Shown in pieces: positions 26,839 through 38,910 of a stretch of DNA of 64,000 nt. A program made the position numbers and the translations under genes. A model generated the notes under the pieces. It did no database searches. It was not told the origin of the DNA and worked only from the letters and a program-made list of their open reading frames with translations. The stretch lies in contig CABIVS010000008.1 of assembly GCA_902362375.1 (NCBI GenBank), positions 80,696 to 144,695 of the forward strand. Direction: 5' to 3'. The DNA is from Bacteroidaceae bacterium. Lineage in GTDB: Bacteria; Bacteroidota; Bacteroidia; Bacteroidales; Bacteroidaceae. The stretch's first letter is position 1; every line of letters begins with the position of its first letter.

Positions 26839-27516
26839 TTACTCCCCTAATAGGTCGGGACGAAGTTTTTTGGTGCGTTCCAGGGACTGTTGCAGTTCCC
26901 ATTCTTTGATCTTTGCTTCATGCCCGGATAATAGAATATCGGGAACTTTCCAGCCTTTATAATCAGCAGGTCGTGTATATACAGGTGCTGCCAGCAAATT
27001 ATCCTGGAAAGAATCGGAAAGTGCGGATTGTTCATCGGAAATGACTCCGGGAATGATACGTACGATAGCATCTGCCATCACTGCTGCCGCCAGTTCTCCT
27101 CCTGTTAATACATAATCGCCGATACTGATTTCTTTGGTAATCAGATGTTCGCGGATACGGTAATCAATGCCTTTAAAGTGTCCGCAAAGAATAATGAGAT
27201 TCTGTGCCAGAGAGAGTGTGTTGGCCATCGGTTGGTTGAATTGTTCTCCGTCAGGGGTCGTGAAGATAACTTCATCGTAGTCACGTTCTGCCTTTAGAGC
27301 ATTGATGCAGCGTTCGATAGGTTCTATTTTCATCACCATTCCGGCAAATCCTCCAAAAGGATAATCATCGACACGGCGATATTTATCTTCGGTGTAATCA
27401 CGTAAATTGTGAATGTGTATTTCTGCAAGTCCTTTATCTTGAGCTCGTTTCATGATAGAACAATTGAAGAAACCTTCAATCATTTCGGGTAAAACTGTTA
27501 TAATATCAATGCGCAT
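26839..27516 (-). CDS. trmD: tRNA (guanine-N1)-methyltransferase
   Basis: Makes m1G37 in tRNAs reading CCN, CUN and CGG codons, preventing frameshifts. The 225-residue SPOUT enzyme starts [13 protein letters not shown], has [15 protein letters not shown], the trefoil-knot cofactor loops [11 protein letters not shown] and [14 protein letters not shown], and the C-terminal domain. The G-H-F/Y-K-G form of the first loop differs from the GRYEG of E. coli but is typical of Bacteroidota. It is not in the usual rpsP-rimM-trmD-rplS operon. Confidence 0.96.
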   Translation of the reverse strand: MRIDIITVLPEMIEGFFNCSIMKRAQDKGLAEIHIHNLRDYTEDKYRRVDDYPFGGFAGMVMKIEPIERCINALKAERDYDEVIFTTPDGEQFNQPMANTLSLAQNLIILCGHFKGIDYRIREHLITKEISIGDYVLTGGELAAAVMADAIVRIIPGVISDEQSALSDSFQDNLLAAPVYTRPADYKGWKVPDILLSGHEAKIKEWELQQSLERTKKLRPDLLGE

Positions 27517-27533
27517 AATCTTTTAATTTTTCG

Positions 27534-27541
27534 CAAAAGTA
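27534..27541 (-). promoter_or_regulatory. -7 box upstream of trmD (TACTTTTG)
   Basis: Exact TAnnTTTG match on the minus strand, 18 bp before the trmD start. It is back to back with the ligA box. Confidence 0.6.
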
Positions 27542-27558
27542 CAAATATTCAAAGATAA

Positions 27559-29592
<2,034 letters not shown>

Positions 29593-29609
29593 GATAAGAA
29601 AAATATTCG

Positions 29610-29617
29610 TACTTTTG
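29610..29617 (+). promoter_or_regulatory. -7 box upstream of dapA (TACTTTTG)
   Basis: Exact TAnnTTTG match, 34 bp before the dapA ATG. Confidence 0.55.
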
Positions 29618-29651
29618 CGGCTAAATAAATTAGAGATTATAATTAAAACTC

Positions 29652-30545
29652 ATGATACAGACTAAATTGAAAGGAATGGGGGTAGCACTGATTACTCCTT
29701 TCAAAGAGGATGAGAGCGTTGACTATGACGCGTTGATGCGTATGGTGGACTATCTATTACAGAATAATGCGGATTTCTTGTGTGTGCTGGGGACTACAGC
29801 TGAAACACCGACTCTGACCGAGGAAGAAAAGAAAACTATAAAAAAGATGGTAATTGACCGCGTTAACGGAAGAATTCCTATTCTGTTGGGTGTAGGTGGT
29901 AATAATACTCGTGCTATTGTAGAAACATTGAAAAACGATGATTTCACAGGAGTTGATGCTATATTGTCTGTTGTGCCGTATTATAACAAACCTTCTCAAG
30001 AAGGTATTTATCAGCATTATAAAGCGATTGCGGAAGCTACGGAGCTCCCCATCGTATTGTATAATGTTCCGGGACGTACGGGGGTAAATATGACTGCTGA
30101 AACTACTTTGCGGATTGCCCGTGATTTTAAGAATGTAGTTGCTATTAAAGAAGCATCCGGCAATATTACGCAAATGGATGATATTATTAAAAATAAACCG
30201 GAAAATTTCAATGTAATCTCCGGAGATGATGGTATAACCTTTCCGCTTATTACATTGGGAGCCGTTGGTGTGATTTCAGTAATCGGTAATGCTTTTCCTC
30301 GTGAATTTAGCCGTATGACGCGCCTGGCGCTTCAAGGAGACTTTGCCAATGCATTAACCATTCACCATCGATTCACGGAATTATTCAATTTATTGTTTGT
30401 TGATGGAAATCCGGCAGGAGTAAAATCAATGTTGAATGCCATGGGTATGATCGAGAATAAACTTCGGTTGCCACTGGTTCCTACTCGTATTACCACATTT
30501 GAGGCAATACGCAAGGTTTTGAATGAGTTGAATATTAAATGCTAA
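29652..30545 (+). CDS. dapA: 4-hydroxy-tetrahydrodipicolinate synthase
   Basis: First committed step of lysine/diaminopimelate synthesis: pyruvate plus aspartate semialdehyde. The 297-residue TIM barrel has the Schiff-base Lys166 (AIKEASGN), Tyr137 (LYNVPGRTG) with the carboxylate-binding Arg in GRTG, and the GTTAETPT loop with the proton-relay Thr. A single gene between its own promoter box and a perfect palindrome. Confidence 0.96.
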   Translation: MIQTKLKGMGVALITPFKEDESVDYDALMRMVDYLLQNNADFLCVLGTTAETPTLTEEEKKTIKKMVIDRVNGRIPILLGVGGNNTRAIVETLKNDDFTGVDAILSVVPYYNKPSQEGIYQHYKAIAEATELPIVLYNVPGRTGVNMTAETTLRIARDFKNVVAIKEASGNITQMDDIIKNKPENFNVISGDDGITFPLITLGAVGVISVIGNAFPREFSRMTRLALQGDFANALTIHHRFTELFNLLFVDGNPAGVKSMLNAMGMIENKLRLPLVPTRITTFEAIRKVLNELNIKC

Positions 30546-30584
30546 TGCTTCTTCAGCGAGGAATTCATAATAAACATCTAAGTG

Positions 30585-30638
30585 TTTAAAATAAATATCC
30601 CAATGATTGAATTCAATCATTGGGATATTTATTTTAAA
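30585..30638. terminator. 54-bp perfect palindrome after dapA
   Basis: The two 27-base halves are exact reverse complements with no spacer, centred on GAATTC (core CCCAATGATTGA / TCAATCATTGGG, feet TTTAAAATAAAT / ATTTATTTTAAA). It begins 40 bp after the dapA stop and most likely ends its transcript. Being symmetric it could act in both directions. Confidence 0.85.
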
Positions 30639-30639
30639 T

Positions 30640-31026
30640 CAGCCTATGATTTATTTTAAAACGGCCGCTGTCTATTGTGAAAGAGGTATATTTCTTATTA
30701 ATTACGTTTTTTGATACAGGTTTTTCACCTTTCTAAAGCATAGCTATTTGAGGGCTTGATAAGAATTCTAATAGCCATTGACATATTTCATTTCCAAACA
30801 AGGTGAAAAGGCTGTGTAAGAGTTGCCCTTCACCCGTAAACGACTTATTTGTAGGGAGCCCGGAAGAAAGGTGAAGGTGAAGAGGGTATTGAAAACAAGG
30901 GATATGAGGGGATGTATTGCTTGTTTATAATGGCTGACTTTTGAATCTTTTAGTTTAGTTATAGCTAATTTCTTCGATGAAATGGGGGAAAATAAAAATC
31001 CTCCGCATCAAATGCAGAGGATTTCG
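30640..31026. other. Spacer without recognisable genes
   Basis: Between the palindrome and the tRNA cluster I see no protein-like frame and no clear RNA. AAAGGTGAAGG/TTCACC-type segments recur (about 30726, 30800, 30865) and could pair with each other, but no defined structure stands out. Confidence 0.4.
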
Positions 31027-31100
31027 TGATCGCGACAGGATTCAAACCTGTAACCGGCTGATCCGTAGTCAGCTACTCTATTCAGTTGAGCTACGCGACC
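31027..31100 (-). tRNA. tRNA-Arg(ACG), copy 1
   Basis: 74-nt cloverleaf on the minus strand: acceptor GGTCGCG / CGCGATC, discriminator A, anticodon loop CTACGGA (anticodon ACG, reading CGN codons after conversion to inosine), T-arm ACAGG-TTTGAAT-CCTGT. CCA is not encoded. Confidence 0.95.
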
Positions 31101-31129
31101 TCAAATAATATAACTTGTAAATTTTTCAG

Positions 31130-31203
31130 TGACCGCGACAGGATTCAAACCTGTAACCGGCTGATCCGTAGTCAGCTACTCTATTCAGTTGAGCTACGCG
31201 GCC
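31130..31203 (-). tRNA. tRNA-Arg(ACG), copy 2, with a compensated acceptor pair
   Basis: The same 74-nt tRNA with acceptor GGCCGCG / CGCGGTC. The third pair is C-G instead of U-A, so both bases changed together and pairing is kept. The spacer to copy 1 is 29 bp. Confidence 0.95.
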
Positions 31204-31223
31204 ATTCTGTTAATTCAAAAAAG

Positions 31224-31297
31224 TGATCGCGACAGGATTCAAACCTGTAACCGGCTGATCCGTAGTCAGCTACTCTATTCAGTTGAGCTACGCGACC
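31224..31297 (-). tRNA. tRNA-Arg(ACG), copy 3
   Basis: Identical in the tRNA body to copy 1. It lies 20 bp from copy 2. The three are most likely one transcript read leftward. Confidence 0.95.
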
Positions 31298-31376
31298 GTT
31301 ATTTTGTTTTAACGGGTGCAAAGATACGGACTTTTCCCGAATTAGCAAGCTTTTCACCGACTTTTTTTGTAGAAAA

Positions 31377-33674
31377 TTATTCTATGAACCGATAATTGAA
31401 TAGTTGTAAACCTATACTTAGTCCGACATTCCACTCCCTTTTCGGTGAGCTATAATGATTTACATATGCAGAGATATCTCCAAAAGGCAATTGACATACA
31501 ACAGAAATTTCTCCTAAATATTCAAACTTGGAGAAAGCTTTTCCGTAATATGCTTTATTCAACGAGTTTTTTTCGATTGGATAAATAGGCATAAAACCAT
31601 AGAATTCTCCCCGGAGATGGAACATCTGGCTTAAACGGTAAATAGGCCGAATGCCGGCTCCGACAAATTGATTGGCACGAAAGGCTTCATTGTAGGTCAA
31701 TTTGCTATGTAATGTAGGGGAAAACTCTCCGGCTTGCATCATTGTTGCCGTATAGTTCTCGGAGAAGTTTTTGGAGGCATACAGGGCTTTCAAATACCAT
31801 CCTAAAACCCAATGTTCACTCATATTATGATATTTCTCTTTCATATAAGATAATTGCAGCCAGGAGTGATGATCTTTGTTGTTACTGGTCGTACTTCCTT
31901 CGCCCGGATAGAATCGTTCTTTTCCAACGAAAATCTGGGCTACAAGGGCTTCTCTGTATCCACGTGTAGGATATTGTTTGGAATTAAGGGTACTTCCATT
32001 AAAACTAATTGATCCACCGAACAAATCATAGCGGCTTTTATCAAATTTGTCATTTCCAAAGTCAATGACACTTTTTTGAAAATATTTATCCTCTATTCTT
32101 GCAATTCCTACTCCAAACTCTGCTCGTTTGCTCGAAAGGAAAGGTAATCCAACCTGTAATTTCAAGAAACGTTCGTCTTTTTGGTTAAAGGCTGGTTTGT
32201 TATTTCGCGAAAAAAGTTTGTCCTTTTTAAAATAGTCGAAAGTGCTGATCGAACCTATGAGACGGTAAGAGGTAGGAATGGCAGTGGCAAAGTCTATTTT
32301 TGCCATAAATTGCACGTTGTTATATACCTTTCCAAGCTGTCCGTCAAGAATAAACTCTTTGGCATAGTAGTTTAAGTCCTGATAACTAAGTCCCAGGTAG
32401 ATCTGATTCGAATTAGAGGTGGATATGTTACCTCCCAGCCGTACAGCAAAGTTGTTTTCCAGTTTGACTTTTAAATGCAGATCATAGGTGTCATCTTCCG
32501 GATTATAAATTGCATGCGGTATGATTTCTGAAATCATTTTATCTGATAGCAATCGAAAATAACCTTGTTTTAAATCTTCATAGGTAAATTCTTTGTTATC
32601 TGACTTATGAAACTCTTTCTTTATATATGCTTGTTGTTGTGGATTAGCTCCATCAATGATGATATTTTTAAAACGTAGTTCCGGGAAATTACTACGGTAT
32701 ACCATTCTCCTTAAACGAATATTGTCCAGATTCACACGCCGATGGATACGGCTTTTGATAGAATCCATCATGCTGATGGTTCGATTATATCCTATATCAT
32801 GTAATTCGTCGATGCGTTGAAAATCCATCAAGTTGACATTGTCATATTTGAACGTCATTAAAATCCCCATAGAGTCCGGAATAGAATAATCGGTTTTCTG
32901 CATCACCATATTCTCAATTTGACTCATGAGGTCATTTTCCTTGGGTTTAGTGGGATTGGTGGATACAACGCTTCCTATAATGACATCCGGATGGAAATCA
33001 TCTCTCATGACGTCCGTGGGAAAGTTATTATAGATACCTCCATCGTAGGCCAGTACATTGTCTATTTCAATGGGTTTAAACATGAAAGGGAAGCTCATGG
33101 AAGCTCTGACGGCATCTCCTAAATCTCCTTCCTTCATGACTAACTGTTTTTTATTGTACACATCGGACGCAATGCAACGGAAAGGAACAAAAAGTTTATC
33201 AAAATCTCCCTTACAAGCGGCCGTAGCACGTGCATATAGGTCAACAAATACGAGATTCATTTGAATCGGGTTGACAACACTGGTAGGCAGGAATTGAGGT
33301 TTTAAACTCTTCAGTGAATCTTTGAATGAAAAACGAATATTGAAAAATTCGGGAGTGGGAAGATTCTTTTTGAAATGGTATACATATTTCTCTTCCACCT
33401 CTCCGGAATACCATCGTTTAAAGTCCTCCGATTTGAGCAGTTCTACCATGTCATCAGGAGAATACCCCATAGCATACAAAGAGCCGATAATAGCTCCCAT
33501 GGAAGTACCTGCAATGTAGTCAATAGGGATGTTATTTTCTTCCAATGCGCGAATGATACCAATGTGTGTCATTCCTTTGGCGCCACCACCGCTTAATACA
33601 AGTCCTACTTTTTGGGCATGGATAGCCGGAATAATCAGCCATAAAGTAATGAACACTAAAAAAATCTTTCTCAT
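31377..33674 (-). CDS. Patatin-like phospholipase with C-terminal beta-barrel
   Basis: 765 residues from ATG 33674: signal peptide to about Ala20, then a patatin domain with the oxyanion loop GGGAKG (29-34), nucleophile Ser58 in GTSMG, and the dyad Asp211 in AYDGGIYNN. After about residue 320 comes a POTRA-like segment (FKNIIIDGANPQQQAYIKKEF), then a beta-strand-rich part ending in aromatic FNYRFIE, as in the 16-strand Omp85/BamA barrels. This is the layout of PlpD/FplA type Vd secreted lipases: the barrel sits in the outer membrane and may present or export the lipase. An 18-codon 5' extension of the frame is ignored because it precedes the signal peptide. Confidence 0.9.
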   Translation of the reverse strand: MRKIFLVFITLWLIIPAIHAQKVGLVLSGGGAKGMTHIGIIRALEENNIPIDYIAGTSMGAIIGSLYAMGYSPDDMVELLKSEDFKRWYSGEVEEKYVYHFKKNLPTPEFFNIRFSFKDSLKSLKPQFLPTSVVNPIQMNLVFVDLYARATAACKGDFDKLFVPFRCIASDVYNKKQLVMKEGDLGDAVRASMSFPFMFKPIEIDNVLAYDGGIYNNFPTDVMRDDFHPDVIIGSVVSTNPTKPKENDLMSQIENMVMQKTDYSIPDSMGILMTFKYDNVNLMDFQRIDELHDIGYNRTISMMDSIKSRIHRRVNLDNIRLRRMVYRSNFPELRFKNIIIDGANPQQQAYIKKEFHKSDNKEFTYEDLKQGYFRLLSDKMISEIIPHAIYNPEDDTYDLHLKVKLENNFAVRLGGNISTSNSNQIYLGLSYQDLNYYAKEFILDGQLGKVYNNVQFMAKIDFATAIPTSYRLIGSISTFDYFKKDKLFSRNNKPAFNQKDERFLKLQVGLPFLSSKRAEFGVGIARIEDKYFQKSVIDFGNDKFDKSRYDLFGGSISFNGSTLNSKQYPTRGYREALVAQIFVGKERFYPGEGSTTSNNKDHHSWLQLSYMKEKYHNMSEHWVLGWYLKALYASKNFSENYTATMMQAGEFSPTLHSKLTYNEAFRANQFVGAGIRPIYRLSQMFHLRGEFYGFMPIYPIEKNSLNKAYYGKAFSKFEYLGEISVVCQLPFGDISAYVNHYSSPKREWNVGLSIGLQLFNYRFIE

Positions 33675-33715
33675 AACCCAAATCAAACAATTGAATTTTT
33701 TGTCTATTAAGTGTT

Positions 33716-33723
33716 CAAATATA
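33716..33723 (-). promoter_or_regulatory. -7 box upstream of the patatin gene (TATATTTG)
   Basis: Exact TAnnTTTG match on the minus strand, 42 bp before ATG 33674, inside the longer frame, supporting the shorter start. Confidence 0.5.
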
Positions 33724-33769
33724 TACAATACTTTTCAATTAATCGATATTTTGCCGATCGTTTTAAATT

Positions 33770-33814
33770 GAAAAAGAGCATTACAACGTGTATTTAACGT
33801 TGAATGCTCTTTCT
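33770..33814 (-). terminator. Terminator after htpG
   Basis: Arms AAAGAGCATTACAACG / CGTTGAATGCTCTTT (one mismatch) around an AT loop, with T-rich sequence on the minus-strand exit, about 30 bp past the htpG stop. Confidence 0.75.
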
Positions 33815-33845
33815 TGAAGTATGTGTTATGTTTAAAGGGGCGATA

Positions 33846-35891
33846 TTAAATCAGCTCAATGCTACGTTTTACGAAGTTATTCAAAGCTTCACCTCTTAAC
33901 ATATTGTTTTGAAGTAAGGCCAGATCGATAAGCTGGCGGATAACTTTGTTATTGCTTGCATAGCCGATAAAGATAGCTTCTTTCTTGCTTTTCAGATCAT
34001 CCCACTTCTTGTCGAGATCGTTTAATTCATCTTTTTCAGCTGTCGGGATGTCTTCTTCTTTTTTATCCTTCTGTTTGTCTTTCAACTCATTACGTTGTTT
34101 GTTGACGTTATCCATTTCGGAGAGTATCGGAGCTACTTCTGCTTGACAGGCATTCTCTTCTTCATTCAATACTTGTTTTATCAACTTGTGGTCTGAATTC
34201 AGGATCAGATTGAACATGTCAGGCATTTCGCCGTAGAAGCTCATTCCGGCTTGAATATTCGCCATTTCTTTCATACGACGCATATATTCGCTTTGAGTAA
34301 TCATGACCGGAGCCGAATTTTCTCCCAACGCCTGCGTCATCACATTGAATTCAACCTTATCCATTTTAGGCAATTGGCTCTTGAAGGCTGTTGTGATTGC
34401 ATCTTGTTTGTTGGCTTCCAGAGTTTCACCTTTCTTGTCTTCTTTTACAATCAGATTGTCAACAACATCACTGTCTACACGAGTGAAACGGGATTTCTCA
34501 AGTTTTTGCTCCAACATACTTACCATAGCTACATCTAACTGGCCATCCATGAGTAAGACATTGTAGCCTTTGTTGGTTGCAGCTTCAATATAGCTGTATT
34601 GTTCGTCCTTGTTATTTGCATACAGATAGATTAGATTTCCATCTTTGTCTGTCTGGTTATCTTTAATAAGGGTCTGGTATTCATCGAATGTGTAATGCTT
34701 GTCATTTGTATCGGTGAAAAGGGCGAATTTTTGCGCTTTATCATAGAAATCCTCTTGTGTGAGCATTCCATAATTGATAAATATTTTCAAGTCATTCCAC
34801 TTTTCTTCAAACTGCTTACGATCATTCTTGAATATAGACTGCAAACGGTCGGAAACTTTCTTGGTGATATAAGTTGAAATCTTCTTCACGTTTGAGTCGC
34901 TTTGCAAGTATGAACGGGAAACGTTCAACGGAATATCCGGAGAATCTATTACTCCATGTAACAAAGTCAGGAAGTCCGGCACAATGCCTTCAACAGAGTC
35001 TGTTACATATACTTGATTGCAATATAACTGAATCTTGTTCTTATTTAATTCAATATTGCTCTTTACCTTCGGGAAGTAGAGGATACCAGTCAGATGGAAT
35101 GGATAATCCACATTCAAGTGAATCCAGAAGAGTGGTTCATCAGACATCGGATATAGCTTGCTATAGAATGATTTGTAATCTTCATCCGAAAGTTCGCTAG
35201 GCTTGCGTGTCCACAAAGGAGTGGTATCATTGATTATATTATCTTCAGCCGTTTCTACCTGTTTGCCGTCTTTCCATTCTTTCTTTTTTCCAAATGCAAT
35301 AGGAACAGGAAGGAAGCTGCAATATTTCTTCAGAAGTTCGGAGATACGTGCTTCTTCGAGGAATTCTTTGCAGTCATCATCAATGTATAAGATGATATCT
35401 GATCCACGGTCGGCTTTTTCTATTTCTTCAATAGTGAATTCAGGGCTGCCATCACAAGTCCATTTTACGGCTTTTGCATCGTCTCTGTATGATTTAGTGA
35501 TGATCTCCACTTTCTTTGCAACCATAAAGGCAGAGTAGAAGCCAAGTCCGAAATGTCCGATAATGGCATTTGCGTCGTTCTTATACTTCTCCAGGAAGTC
35601 ATTAGCTCCGGAGAAAGCTATTTGATTGATGTACTTCTCTATTTCTTCTGCAGTCAAACCGATACCACGATCAGAAATGGTAATAGTATCTTTGCCTAAT
35701 TCAACGTGAACAGTTAAGTCACCCAGTTCACCTTTGAATTCGCCAATAGAAGCAAGCGTATTCAACTTCTGAGTGGCATCTACCGCATTGGATACTAACT
35801 CGCGCAGAAAAATCTCATGGTCACTGTACAAAAACTTTTTAATGATAGGGAAAATGTTTTCTGTTGTAACCCCAATATTACCTTTTTGCAT
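33846..35891 (-). CDS. htpG: Molecular chaperone HtpG (Hsp90)
   Basis: ATP-driven dimeric chaperone, 681 residues. The GHKL ATPase domain at the N-terminus shows ELVSNAVDATQKL, SDRGIGLT and GHFGLGFYSAF. The middle and dimerisation domains follow. A Lys/Asp/Glu-rich charged stretch (KDKQKDKKEEDIP) lies near residue 610. The unusual length over E. coli HtpG (624) is mostly in this C-terminal part and is common in Bacteroidota. Confidence 0.97.
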   Translation of the reverse strand: MQKGNIGVTTENIFPIIKKFLYSDHEIFLRELVSNAVDATQKLNTLASIGEFKGELGDLTVHVELGKDTITISDRGIGLTAEEIEKYINQIAFSGANDFLEKYKNDANAIIGHFGLGFYSAFMVAKKVEIITKSYRDDAKAVKWTCDGSPEFTIEEIEKADRGSDIILYIDDDCKEFLEEARISELLKKYCSFLPVPIAFGKKKEWKDGKQVETAEDNIINDTTPLWTRKPSELSDEDYKSFYSKLYPMSDEPLFWIHLNVDYPFHLTGILYFPKVKSNIELNKNKIQLYCNQVYVTDSVEGIVPDFLTLLHGVIDSPDIPLNVSRSYLQSDSNVKKISTYITKKVSDRLQSIFKNDRKQFEEKWNDLKIFINYGMLTQEDFYDKAQKFALFTDTNDKHYTFDEYQTLIKDNQTDKDGNLIYLYANNKDEQYSYIEAATNKGYNVLLMDGQLDVAMVSMLEQKLEKSRFTRVDSDVVDNLIVKEDKKGETLEANKQDAITTAFKSQLPKMDKVEFNVMTQALGENSAPVMITQSEYMRRMKEMANIQAGMSFYGEMPDMFNLILNSDHKLIKQVLNEEENACQAEVAPILSEMDNVNKQRNELKDKQKDKKEEDIPTAEKDELNDLDKKWDDLKSKKEAIFIGYASNNKVIRQLIDLALLQNNMLRGEALNNFVKRSIELI

Positions 35892-35953
35892 AATACGTAT
35901 ATTTTTTAGTTTATCTATTGATTAATTTTAATTGATGTTTGTCCATATAGAGA

Positions 35954-35986
35954 CAAAAAAAATGCCAGACCCGAAGGTCTGACATT
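35954..35986 (-). terminator. Terminator after clpC
   Basis: On the minus strand ATGTCAGACC-TTCG-GGTCTGGCAT followed by eight T. A UUCG-type tetraloop with one G-U pair. Confidence 0.92.
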
Positions 35987-36024
35987 ATGGCATATAAAAT
36001 TATTTTCTTATTCAGGAAATAACT

Positions 36025-38553
36025 CTATTTCGGAGAAACAACTTTCATCTCCAATTCGCCTTTTTCTTCATTAAGGGTTACTTGAATAGTATCTCCCTCT
36101 TTTAAAGACGAGGAAATGATGAGCTCGGATAAACCATCCTCCAGATAGGTTTGAATTGCGCGTTTCAAAGGACGGGCGCCATATTGTACGTCATATCCCT
36201 TGCTAGCGATGAATTCTTTCGCCTTATCTTCAATAACAAGCTTGTAACCAATAGATTCTATTCTATTGTACAATCCTTTTAACTCTATATCTATAATCTT
36301 TGTTATCGCTTCCAGAGAAAGTTGATCAAACGTGATAATCTCATCTACACGATTGATGAATTCAGGCGCGAATGATTTATTTAGAGCTTTTTGTATTACA
36401 CTTCGCGAGAATTCTTTATCATCCAGGCGACTTTGTGTCGCAAAACCGACACCACGTCCAAATTCTTTCAGCTGGCGGGTTCCGATATTGGAAGTCATGA
36501 TAATAACGGTATTTTTGAAATCTACCATTCTGCCATAACTGTCAGTCAGACGACCCTCATCCATTACCTGAAGCAGGATATTGAATACATCCGGATGTGC
36601 TTTTTCTATTTCATCAAGCAATACAATAGAGTATGGTTTACGGCGCACTTTTTCTGTCAGCTGGCCACCTTCTTCATATCCTACGTATCCCGGAGGTGCT
36701 CCAACCAAACGTGAAACAGTGAACTTTTCCATATATTCACTCATATCGATACGAATCAGTGCATCGGCAGAACCGAACATATACTTGGCCAATTCTTTTG
36801 CTAAGTGAGTTTTACCAACTCCTGTCGGACCTAAGAACATAAACGTGCCAATGGGCTTATTGGGGTCTTTGAGTCCTACACGGCTTCGCAAAATGGCTTT
36901 GACCAACTTTTCTATCGCTGTGTCTTGTGCGATGACTTTAGCTTGCAAATCTTCTTTCATACCTGCTAACTTGATGCCTTCAGCCTGTGCCATTCGTTGT
37001 ACTGGAATGCCTGACATCATTGAGATAACATTGGCAATTTCTTCTGCATCAACAGTTTGCCTGTTTTCTTTTAGATTGGCTTCCCATTCTTTTTTCATCT
37101 CATCCAATTGGATAGAAAGCTCTTTTTCCTTATCGCGGAAGCTAGCTGCAAGTTCAAAATTCTGCGATTTTACAGCTTCATTTTTCTTATTTTTAGCTTC
37201 TTCGATCAGTTTTTCCTGTTCTTCTATCTCTTTGGGTACATTGACATTAGTAAGATGTACACGTGAGCCGGCTTCATCTAAAGCATCAATGGCTTTATCA
37301 GGGAAATTACGATCTGTGATATAGCGGTCTGTCAGCTTGACACATGCTTCCAATGCTTCATCCGTATAATACACATTGTGATGATCTTCATACTTATCCT
37401 TGATATTACGCAAAATCTGCAGAGTTTCGGCAGCAGTAGTCGGTTCTACGATTACTTTCTGGAAACGGCGTTCCAAAGCGCCATCTTTCTCAATATTCTT
37501 ACGATATTCATCAAGAGTGGTGGCACCGATACATTGTATTTCTCCTCTTGCCAATGCTGGTTTTAACATATTGGCAGCATCCATAGAACCTGCTGCAGAG
37601 CCTGCACCAACAATCGTGTGAATTTCATCAATGAATAATATAACATTCGGATTCTTCTGCAATTCATTGAGAATGGAACGGATACGTTCTTCAAATTGTC
37701 CACGATACTTTGTTCCCGCTACAACAGCAGTCATGTCAAGAGCAACGACTCGTTTATCAAACAGGATACGTGAAACCTTTTTCTGAATGATTCTCAATGC
37801 AAGGCCTTCAACAATCGCTGATTTTCCTACACCGGGTTCACCAATCAGAATCGGGTTATTCTTTTTGCGCCGACTTAAGATCTGCGCTAAACGTTCGATT
37901 TCTCTTTCTCTGCCCACGACAGGATCCAACCGCCCTTCTTCTGCCGCTTTTGTCATGTCAGTACCAAAATTGTCAAGTACCGGCGTATCATTAGACGGCT
38001 TCTTGGAAGCGGTTTGCGCCTGTTGGCGTTCATCCGAACCACCTCTGCCGGAACGAGGAGAAGACATTTCTTCGTCATCCTCATCGTCTTCCGAAAAGCC
38101 CATACCGGAATTGATATCCGGCTGCAATGTAGCTTGCTCCAGTACTTTCACATAGTTTATATCGTTTGCTTCAAGTACGGAAGCCGCCATATTGTTTTTT
38201 TCTCTTAAAATAGCCAATAATACATGTTCTGTATCAGCGATGTTACTTTTCATTCCACGAGCTTCTAAAATACACATTTTTAATATTTTTGCCGCATCAT
38301 TAGATAACGGTACCTCTGCATCAGGCAATAACATATCATCAGCTTCTGCCTTCAGCTGAGCTTCAATCTGTTGCTTTATAGCAGCCAGATTGGTGTTGAG
38401 TTTAGACAATATCTCGATAGCTTTTCCTTCACCGTCACGGAGTATTCCCAGAAGCAGGTGTTCGGGACCTATATACCTACTTCTCAACCGATTCGCTTCT
38501 TCCTTACTATAGACGATAATGTCGGAAACTCTTTGTGAGAATTGATTATTCAT
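36025..38553 (-). CDS. clpC: ATP-dependent Clp protease ATP-binding subunit ClpC
   Basis: HSP100 unfoldase of 842 residues that feeds proteins to ClpP or refolds them. Two N-terminal Clp_N repeats (1-145), an acidic linker ([10 protein letters not shown], 154-163), AAA1 with Walker A GEPGVGKS (238-245), a UVR-containing middle domain, AAA2 with GPTGVGKT near 575, and the C-terminal D2-small domain. The middle domain marks it as ClpC, not ClpA or ClpB. A divergent region of 357 bp separates it from gyrA. Confidence 0.95.
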   Translation of the reverse strand: MNNQFSQRVSDIIVYSKEEANRLRSRYIGPEHLLLGILRDGEGKAIEILSKLNTNLAAIKQQIEAQLKAEADDMLLPDAEVPLSNDAAKILKMCILEARGMKSNIADTEHVLLAILREKNNMAASVLEANDINYVKVLEQATLQPDINSGMGFSEDDEDDEEMSSPRSGRGGSDERQQAQTASKKPSNDTPVLDNFGTDMTKAAEEGRLDPVVGREREIERLAQILSRRKKNNPILIGEPGVGKSAIVEGLALRIIQKKVSRILFDKRVVALDMTAVVAGTKYRGQFEERIRSILNELQKNPNVILFIDEIHTIVGAGSAAGSMDAANMLKPALARGEIQCIGATTLDEYRKNIEKDGALERRFQKVIVEPTTAAETLQILRNIKDKYEDHHNVYYTDEALEACVKLTDRYITDRNFPDKAIDALDEAGSRVHLTNVNVPKEIEEQEKLIEEAKNKKNEAVKSQNFELAASFRDKEKELSIQLDEMKKEWEANLKENRQTVDAEEIANVISMMSGIPVQRMAQAEGIKLAGMKEDLQAKVIAQDTAIEKLVKAILRSRVGLKDPNKPIGTFMFLGPTGVGKTHLAKELAKYMFGSADALIRIDMSEYMEKFTVSRLVGAPPGYVGYEEGGQLTEKVRRKPYSIVLLDEIEKAHPDVFNILLQVMDEGRLTDSYGRMVDFKNTVIIMTSNIGTRQLKEFGRGVGFATQSRLDDKEFSRSVIQKALNKSFAPEFINRVDEIITFDQLSLEAITKIIDIELKGLYNRIESIGYKLVIEDKAKEFIASKGYDVQYGARPLKRAIQTYLEDGLSELIISSSLKEGDTIQVTLNEEKGELEMKVVSPK

Positions 38554-38910
38554 ACTTTTTTCCTCTTCTTCTAAGGGTTATTCACTGGCAAATATACGCA
38601 TTTAATCAAGTTTGTATTGCAATATTTGCTTTATTTCTTATATCTACAAATGGCGTGCCATAAAAACAGTGTATTTGTATTATATATATAAGGTATAACA
38701 AATAACAGGCTCTTTTTTGCCGATGTTATTTATCTTTCCATATTATATTTATCGTTTTTATCTTTTTATTTTCGTATTTTAAAGTTTAGTGGGTTATCGT
38801 CCCGGTCATGATAAAACTTTCTTTCTAAAAACTTTCGTATATCGGGGAAAAGTAGTACTTTAGCGTGGTTTTTCACAAACCGTAGAATGTATAATTAATA
38901 ATCATTTTAA
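38554..38910. promoter_or_regulatory. Divergent promoter region clpC/gyrA
   Basis: No gene fits. A minus-strand TAnnTTTG box (TATATTTG, 38589-38596) lies 36 bp before clpC. On the gyrA side, TACTTTAG near 38857 is a one-mismatch -7 box about 47 bp before the ATG. The middle is AT-rich with no further feature I can support. Confidence 0.5.

Noticed and set aside
31027..31297. tRNA cluster as a phage or element attachment site
   Set aside because: No partial tRNA duplicate and no integrase or element genes adjoin it. The provirus is 12 kb away and uses a dif-like site.
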